Positions 59,963-64,000 of a stretch of 64,000 nucleotides of DNA are shown here, piece by piece (within the stretch, counting starts at the first letter, position 1; the number at the start of each line of letters is the position of its first letter). A program made the position numbers and the translations under genes. Origin of the DNA: Roseovarius azorensis (GTDB lineage Bacteria > Pseudomonadota > Alphaproteobacteria > Rhodobacterales > Rhodobacteraceae); NCBI RefSeq assembly GCF_900109455.1, contig NZ_FOAG01000007.1, positions 146,866 to 210,865 on the forward strand. The letters run 5' to 3'. The notes under the pieces were generated by a model that worked only from the letters and a program-made list of their open reading frames with translations, did no database searches and had not been told where the DNA came from.

Positions 59963-60463
59963 ATGACAGCAAACACAGAAACCTTTGAGACAAGCGATAC
60001 CGGATGGCTGTCCGTCATCCGCCGATACATCGTCTATGCCGCTGTCGGGCACCTGATCTGGGAAATGGCACATATCCCGCTCTACACGATCTGGGTCGAA
60101 GGCACCTGGGGAGAAATAGCTTTCGCGGTCGTGCATTGCACAGGCGGAGACCTGCTGATCACCATGAGCACGCTCTTGCTCGCCCTGTTTCTCGTCGGAG
60201 GGCAAGCGTGGCCGTCGGAGCGCGCAAGGCGCGTCCTGCTTCTGACCGTGGCCCTGGGCGTCTCCTACACGATCTTCAGCGAGTGGCTGAACATCGTGAT
60301 CCGGGCGGCCTGGGCGTATCGCGATATCATGCCGGTGGTCCCCGTCATCGATGCCGGTCTCACGCCCCTGCTGCAATGGATCATCGTCCCGACCCTGGCA
60401 TATTGGGCTGCCACAAGAGTGCCCTTGCGCAAGCTATTCAGGGGTAAACGTGGTTCATGGTAG
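59963..60463 (+). CDS. Four-helix membrane protein, paralogue of 40940
   Basis: A 166-residue protein: GHLIWEMAHIPL, GDLLITM, FSEWLNIVIRAAWAYR, GLTPLLQWIIVPTLAYW. The order and spacing match the protein at 40940. Conserved His, two Glu, Asp and Trp in membrane parts suggest a metal or proton site. No named family. It overlaps ccdA by 7 bp. Confidence 0.78.
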   Translation: MTANTETFETSDTGWLSVIRRYIVYAAVGHLIWEMAHIPLYTIWVEGTWGEIAFAVVHCTGGDLLITMSTLLLALFLVGGQAWPSERARRVLLLTVALGVSYTIFSEWLNIVIRAAWAYRDIMPVVPVIDAGLTPLLQWIIVPTLAYWAATRVPLRKLFRGKRGSW

Positions 60464-61191
60464 ATATCTCGCTTCTCGGCCTCACCGCCGCCCTCTTGGC
60501 CGGTACAATATCGTTTCTGTCACCCTGCGTGCTGCCTCTTGTGCCAGGTTATGTCTCCTACGTGGCCGGGCGCACAGCCGCTGAAGGCGGGGCGGCTGCG
60601 GCCTCGCCGTCGCGCGCGGTCTGGCTGAGCCTATGTTTTGTCCTCGGCTTCTCCACCATTTTCATGGGGCTTGGCGCATCCGCGACAGCATTGGGTCAGG
60701 CCCTTCTTCGGTGGCGGTATGAACTCAACCTCGTTGGGGGCGGCATCATCATTGTCTTCGGGCTTTTCATGATCGGGGCCGCGCGTGTTTCAGTGATGGA
60801 ACGCGATTTCCGCTTCAATATCAACATTCCCGGCGGCCAACCTGCCGCGTCCTACGTCCTTGGGCTTGCCTTCGGTTTCGGCTGGACGCCTTGCATCGGC
60901 CCGATCCTCGGCGCGATACTGACAGCGAGCGCCGCCAGTGCCACGATGGGCGAAGGCGTTATGCTGCTTGCCGTTTATTCCGCAGGCCTCGGTATACCGT
61001 TTCTGATCGTTGCCGGATTCACCGATCAGATTGCGGGACGGTTGCGGGCCATCGGCCGGGTTGGCCGCCGCCTCCACCAGATTGCAGGCGTCGTGATGAT
61101 CCTTATGGGACTGGCGATGATGACAGGACAGCTGAGCGCGCTGTCATACTGGATGCTCGATGCGTTTCCCGTGCTTGGGCGGATCGGATGA
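60457..61191 (+). CDS. ccdA: CcdA-type membrane thiol transporter
   Basis: A 244-residue protein with six helices and the paired Cys motifs of CcdA/DsbD-beta: TISFLSPCVLPLVPGYVSY and FGFGWTPCIGPILGAIL. It passes electrons from cytoplasmic thioredoxin to CcmG, TlpA and DsbA/ScsC-like proteins in the same operon. Confidence 0.94.
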   Translation: MVDISLLGLTAALLAGTISFLSPCVLPLVPGYVSYVAGRTAAEGGAAAASPSRAVWLSLCFVLGFSTIFMGLGASATALGQALLRWRYELNLVGGGIIIVFGLFMIGAARVSVMERDFRFNINIPGGQPAASYVLGLAFGFGWTPCIGPILGAILTASAASATMGEGVMLLAVYSAGLGIPFLIVAGFTDQIAGRLRAIGRVGRRLHQIAGVVMILMGLAMMTGQLSALSYWMLDAFPVLGRIG

Positions 61192-61212
61192 CGGAAAGTC
61201 GGGTGCTCAACT

Positions 61213-62001
61213 ATGGCGGAAAGTAAACCTCCACGCAGCGCTGCCCGGCGTCGCGACTTGCTCGTCTTCGCATCGGTGGGGGTTGCTGCGATCTTGCTCG
61301 CACGTGGCGGCTCTTGGGTTCTGGATCGGGCGGGGCGCGATCTCAACTTCATTGAAGTAGACGATCCACCTGGATTTCGTCGCTTGAGCTTGATTGGAAC
61401 CACGTCTTCCGCATTCGATCCATTCGTCGGCATGGAAACGACCGATGAAAATCCGGTGAACAATCTAACGGTTTCCGATGAAGCTTTTTGCGAGGCTCTC
61501 TTCGGCCAAAATAACTTCCAGCCCGGGGTGGTACCCGTCGCGTTCTTCTCTGATTACAACTGTCCCAATTGCGAACTCATCACTGAGGATTTACTCGAGA
61601 TGGAGGCGGGCGGCCGTCTGCACCTCAGATACCATGAGTGGCCGATCCTCGGTTCTTCATCGGGTGTTTTCGCGCGTGCTGCGATCGCAGCGCGTCGGCA
61701 GGGTGCACAGCGCGAATTCAACAGACGGCTGCAACGAACCAGCTTCGCGCCGAGCGATGCATACCTTCGGGGGTTGGCGGAATCTGCGGGCATCGATCCC
61801 GAACGATTGCTTGTGGACATGGGAAGCGAAGCGACGACGCAAGAGCTCCGAACGAGTGCTACGCTCGTTCGACGCTTCGCGTTTCCAGGAACGCCGGCTT
61901 TGGTCGTGGGCCGCACAATCGTCATTGGCACGATCCGAACGGCCACACTGAAATCCTTGATAGCCGCGGAGCGCATCGAAGGCCCACCTCCTGGATGTTA
62001 A
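61213..62001 (+). CDS. Membrane-anchored DsbA-family protein (paralogue of 668)
   Basis: A 262-residue protein: basic start, anchor (about 16-32), linker with IEVDDPPGFRRL and FDPFVGMET as in the protein at 668, then DsbA fold with CPNC (C117, C120) and FPGTPALVVGRT. CPNC instead of CPYC may shift its redox potential. It is the last gene of the long copper operon, 21 bp after ccdA. Confidence 0.88.
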   Translation: MAESKPPRSAARRRDLLVFASVGVAAILLARGGSWVLDRAGRDLNFIEVDDPPGFRRLSLIGTTSSAFDPFVGMETTDENPVNNLTVSDEAFCEALFGQNNFQPGVVPVAFFSDYNCPNCELITEDLLEMEAGGRLHLRYHEWPILGSSSGVFARAAIAARRQGAQREFNRRLQRTSFAPSDAYLRGLAESAGIDPERLLVDMGSEATTQELRTSATLVRRFAFPGTPALVVGRTIVIGTIRTATLKSLIAAERIEGPPPGC

Positions 62002-62251
62002 TCGGCGACGGTTTGGTGAGTTCACGGTTGCAAGGGTTGGCCTTATCTAAGTTGCGAACACACAAGCCCGTGTGGCATCAATATTTCTCTTGAACCTCTA
62101 GTAGCTTTAGGAGTTAAGCTGCCGACAAAGAATGGCACCATGGGGTCAGTTCTTCCTTAATTCCGCTACACTTGCTCTGCGGCCCGTCCGAGAGGCTGAC
62201 CTGCCACTGAACTTTCATCCGTTCGGAACCGGAGCCCTTTGGGTTGTGGTC
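62002..62251. other. Region between the copper operon and the IS element
   Basis: About 250 bp with lower GC than the surroundings and no gene I can support. It may hold remnants of older insertions. A sequence near 62140 (TGGGGTCAGTTCTTCC) looks like an IS end but I cannot pair it. Confidence 0.3.
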
Positions 62252-62291
62252 CGACCCCGAACGTTGGACCGCCCTTGGCGAGAGTTTTCCG
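62252..62291 (+). repeat. IS3 left inverted repeat
   Basis: Contains CGACCCCG, GACCG and GTTTTCCG at the same spacing as in the right repeat. The exact outer base is uncertain by one or two positions. Confidence 0.65.
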
Positions 62292-62298
62292 GCTTCGA

Positions 62299-63102
62299 TC
62301 AGGGTGACAGGCTGGTGATGTCCCCCGATTTCGTTAGCGTGATCGGGGCCTTGTTGCCGATCGCGCCGTGTGGCCGTTCCTCGTTGTAGTATCTACGCCA
62401 AGCCTCCAACTTTTCGGCCGCATCTGCAAGCGTCAAGAACCAGTGCGCGTTCAGACATTCCGCCCTGAACCTGCCATTGAACGCTTCGATGAACGCATTG
62501 TCCGTCGGGTTGCCAGGCCGTGAGAAGTCGAGCGTGACGCCGCGCTGATAAGCCCAGAGGTCCATGTCGCGGGAGATGAACTCGCTGCCTTGATCGACCC
62601 GGATCGTCTTTGGATAGCCCGATCTTCGGCATACCCGGTCCAGAGTGGCGACAACATCTTCACCCCGATAGCTGAACCGCGCGTCGAGTACCGGCACGTA
62701 TCGCGAGAACGTGTCCACGACCGTCAGCACCCGAAGCTTCTTGCCCGTCGCCAGCTGGTCATGGACAAAATCCATCGCCCAGACATCGTTCGGCCCGACG
62801 GCTTCGGCACGGTCATCGCGCAGCTTGGCCTTCACCCGCCGTTTCGGGGTCTTGTTCCTCAGCTGCATGCCCAACTCCCTGTAAATGCGATAGACTTTCT
62901 TGATGTTGATGCCCCAGCCCTCACGGTCCAGGAGCACATGAACCCGGCGATAGCCGTAGCGCACCCGGGTCTCGCAGATCTCCTTGATCCGCCTCTCGAC
63001 GGCAGCCTGATCAGCGCGGCGGGACTTGTAGTGGAACGTCGAACGATCAAATCCGATGGCCCCACACGCCGTTCGGATCGAGACCGCCCAATCGCTGCAC
63101 AT
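62299..63102 (-). CDS. IS3-family transposase OrfB (DDE)
   Basis: A 267-codon part of the catalytic subunit with the rve core: VWAMDFVHDQL (first Asp), IRVDQGSEF (second Asp), NAFIEAFNGRFRAECLN (Glu), and the HTH_21-like start (RVRYGYRRVHVLL). The frame is open upstream of this ATG (GRLRELVRGM), as expected if OrfAB is made by frameshift near 63135. It is intact, so the element may be active. Confidence 0.92.
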   Translation of the reverse strand: MCSDWAVSIRTACGAIGFDRSTFHYKSRRADQAAVERRIKEICETRVRYGYRRVHVLLDREGWGINIKKVYRIYRELGMQLRNKTPKRRVKAKLRDDRAEAVGPNDVWAMDFVHDQLATGKKLRVLTVVDTFSRYVPVLDARFSYRGEDVVATLDRVCRRSGYPKTIRVDQGSEFISRDMDLWAYQRGVTLDFSRPGNPTDNAFIEAFNGRFRAECLNAHWFLTLADAAEKLEAWRRYYNEERPHGAIGNKAPITLTKSGDITSLSP

Positions 63103-63134
63103 CCCGCGAACCAGCTCGCGCAGCCGACCAGGCT

Positions 63135-63401
63135 TCAGATCTTTCGCCGGATAACGTCCTGCAACATCTCGCGGTCCAAGGTCAGATCGGCGACGATCTT
63201 CTTCAGCCGCCCGTTCTCGTCCTCGAGTTGCTTCAGCCGCTTCATTTCGGTCGGCAGCAACCCGGCATACTTCTTCTTCCAGTTGAAGTAGGTCGCCTGG
63301 CTGATCCCCGCCTTGCGGCAGATCTCCGCGACCGGCGTGCCTTCTTCGCCCTGCCTGATGATGAACGCCTTCTGCGCGTCCGAAAACTTCGATGCCTTCA
63401 T
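63135..63401 (-). CDS. IS3-family transposase OrfA (HTH)
   Basis: An 88-residue DNA-binding subunit: KFSDAQKAFIIRQGEEGTPVAEICRKAGISQATYFNWKKKY followed by a leucine-zipper stretch (LKQLEDENGRLKKIVADLTLD). ATG 63401 is preferred to 63455. The GAAAG just before the stop is a plausible slip site for -1 frameshifting into OrfB. Confidence 0.92.
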   Translation of the reverse strand: MKASKFSDAQKAFIIRQGEEGTPVAEICRKAGISQATYFNWKKKYAGLLPTEMKRLKQLEDENGRLKKIVADLTLDREMLQDVIRRKI

Positions 63402-63436
63402 GTGATTCCGCTCCTCTCCCAGCCGGGAAATCGTAG

Positions 63437-63477
63437 CGGAAAACTCCAACCTCAAACGGTCTAGTTTGCGGGGATCA
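63437..63477 (-). repeat. IS3 right inverted repeat
   Basis: Read on the minus strand: TGATCCCCG, GACCG, GTTTTCCG, at the same spacing as in the left repeat. It forms the last codons of the neighbouring transposase fragment, which shows that the element inserted there. Confidence 0.65.
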
Positions 63478-63811
63478 GATCAGTTGATACGCCGCTTGGC
63501 GCAGGTGGAGCAAGCGACATCCGCGCGGAGCTTTCAGATGGCGCAGCGCGGGTGTCGGTTGCGGTGGTGAGGTGTTCGGCGAATGCCTTGGGCGTCTGGT
63601 AGCCAAGTGCCGAATGTGGGCGTGTTTCGTTGAAGTCAGCGACCCAGGCCCGGATCACGGCGCGGGCATGGGCCATGTTCCGGAACATGGTCTCGTTCAA
63701 AAGCTCATCGCGCATGCGCCCGTTAAAACTTTCGACGAAGCCGTTCTGCATGGGCTTGCCCGGCGCGATGTAATGCCATTCAAGCTTGCGCTCCGTGGCA
63801 AAGGTTAAGAT
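63461..63811 (-). pseudogene. C-terminal fragment of another IS3-family transposase
   Basis: [34 protein letters not shown] and [19 protein letters not shown] are the end of an OrfB of a different IS3 group. The N-terminal two thirds are missing. Its last codons lie in the inverted repeat of the IS3 element at 62252, so it was truncated by that insertion or used as its landing site. Confidence 0.85.
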
Positions 63812-63835
63812 GTAAACATCCGCCGAGGGCCGCGG

Positions 63836-64000
63836 TCAGGCTGCCTTGACCTGGGGCGTTTCGGGGTTCCATTCCCACGGCAGCAGTTCGTGCAGGCGTG
63901 AGATCGACATGTCGGAGATGCGGGCGATGACGTCGGCGAGCCAGGCCTGCGGATCGATGTCGTTCAATTTTGCCGTGCCGATCAGGGAATACATGGCGGC
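63836..64000 (-). CDS. IS66-family transposase, C-terminal end (partial)
   Basis: The last 54 codons of an IS66 TnpC: AAMYSLIGTAKLNDIDPQAW, LADVIARISDM, RLHELLPWEWNPE. It runs off the end of the window, so its completeness is unknown. Confidence 0.85.
   Translation of the reverse strand, partial: AAMYSLIGTAKLNDIDPQAWLADVIARISDMSISRLHELLPWEWNPETPQVKAA

Larger units (their letters stand above)
62252..63477 (-). mobile_element. IS3-family insertion sequence (IS407-like), about 1.2 kb
   Basis: Two overlapping-frame transposase genes lie between imperfect inverted repeats. The ends share, in order, CCCC, GACCG and GTTTTCCG at identical spacing (62255-62291 and the reverse of 63437-63473). OrfA is HTH type and OrfB has the DDE core, probably joined by -1 frameshift. 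I could not find a clear target duplication. Confidence 0.85.

Noticed and set aside
1..64000. CRISPR arrays, tRNA or rRNA genes, replication origin
   Set aside because: No regularly spaced repeats, cloverleaf sequences, rRNA motifs, or rep/par genes seen in the window.

Overview
The window is a 64 kb stretch of GC-rich DNA whose proteins look like those of the Rhodobacterales (alphaproteobacteria). It reads as a heavy-metal (copper) island, probably on a plasmid or an integrated element. Almost every gene is a copper, thiol-redox, cytochrome c or envelope gene, or belongs to a fermentative/stress-energy module. The right end runs into insertion sequences, and gene scars are scattered through it. 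I see no rRNA, tRNA or CRISPR and no replication genes.

Layout. 0.1-3.6 kb: CueR-type promoter, DUF2933 protein, lipoprotein, DsbA-like protein, ScsB/DsbD-type reductase. 3.7-9.8 kb: CueR-type promoter, small Cys protein, cytochrome c', dihaem cytochrome c, FixH-like and two membrane proteins, and an extra penicillin-binding protein 2. 14.8-10.0 kb (minus strand): CueR-type promoter, ccmFGHI and an L,D-transpeptidase. 18.7-14.9 kb (minus): two-component system, SHOCT protein, beta-propeller protein. 18.8-22.4 kb: EF-hand protein, DUF302, then a CueR-type promoter with VTT protein, extra Lgt and an ECF sigma factor with a cysteine-rich tail. 22.4-24.7 kb: DUF6629, a nuoN-like scar, patatin. 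25.0-32.8 kb: P1B ATPase with a CPD (not CPC) motif, joined to the arginine deiminase pathway (arcD-like, arcA, arcB, arcC) and an SDR. 32.9-41.4 kb: type II (archaeal-type) GAPDH, EamA transporter, second Cys-tailed ECF sigma factor, DUF3141 protein, FabI-like reductase, lone Rieske protein, CBS-BON protein. 41.6-46.0 kb: Cys-rich peptide, DUF5676, RNA-type metallo-beta-lactamase, AMP phosphorylase, PRPP synthetase. 46.0-51.3 kb: copA and partners, then a doubly broken cytochrome/VKOR remnant. 51.3-62.0 kb: cueR, multicopper oxidase, DUF411, cytochrome c, CcmG/TlpA, ScsC-like, Sco, PCuAC and CcdA genes. 62.25-64 kb: an IS3-family element inserted beside a transposase fragment, then the end of an IS66 transposase.

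How it fits together. Two regulatory layers can be read directly. Six MerR/CueR-type promoters (-35 box, 19 bp spacer containing TTCC-N6/7-GGAA, -10 region) precede the copper, cytochrome and thiol operons, and one cueR gene is present. Four copies of a different bipartite element (TGTAACGAT-like, 13 bp, CGTCT) precede the CPD-ATPase/arginine deiminase operon, the EamA gene, the DUF3141 operon and the Cys-peptide/AMP-phosphorylase operon. These look like ECF sigma promoters, and two near-duplicate ECF factors with Cys-rich tails lie in the same half of the island. One of them is in an operon behind a CueR-type promoter, so a copper -> CueR -> ECF sigma -> energy/stress cascade is the most interesting inference here. 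The island also carries second versions of several housekeeping enzymes that copper is known or likely to harm (L,D-transpeptidase, PBP2, Lgt, GAPDH, cytochrome c maturation). This suggests a set of replacement isozymes in addition to metal efflux.
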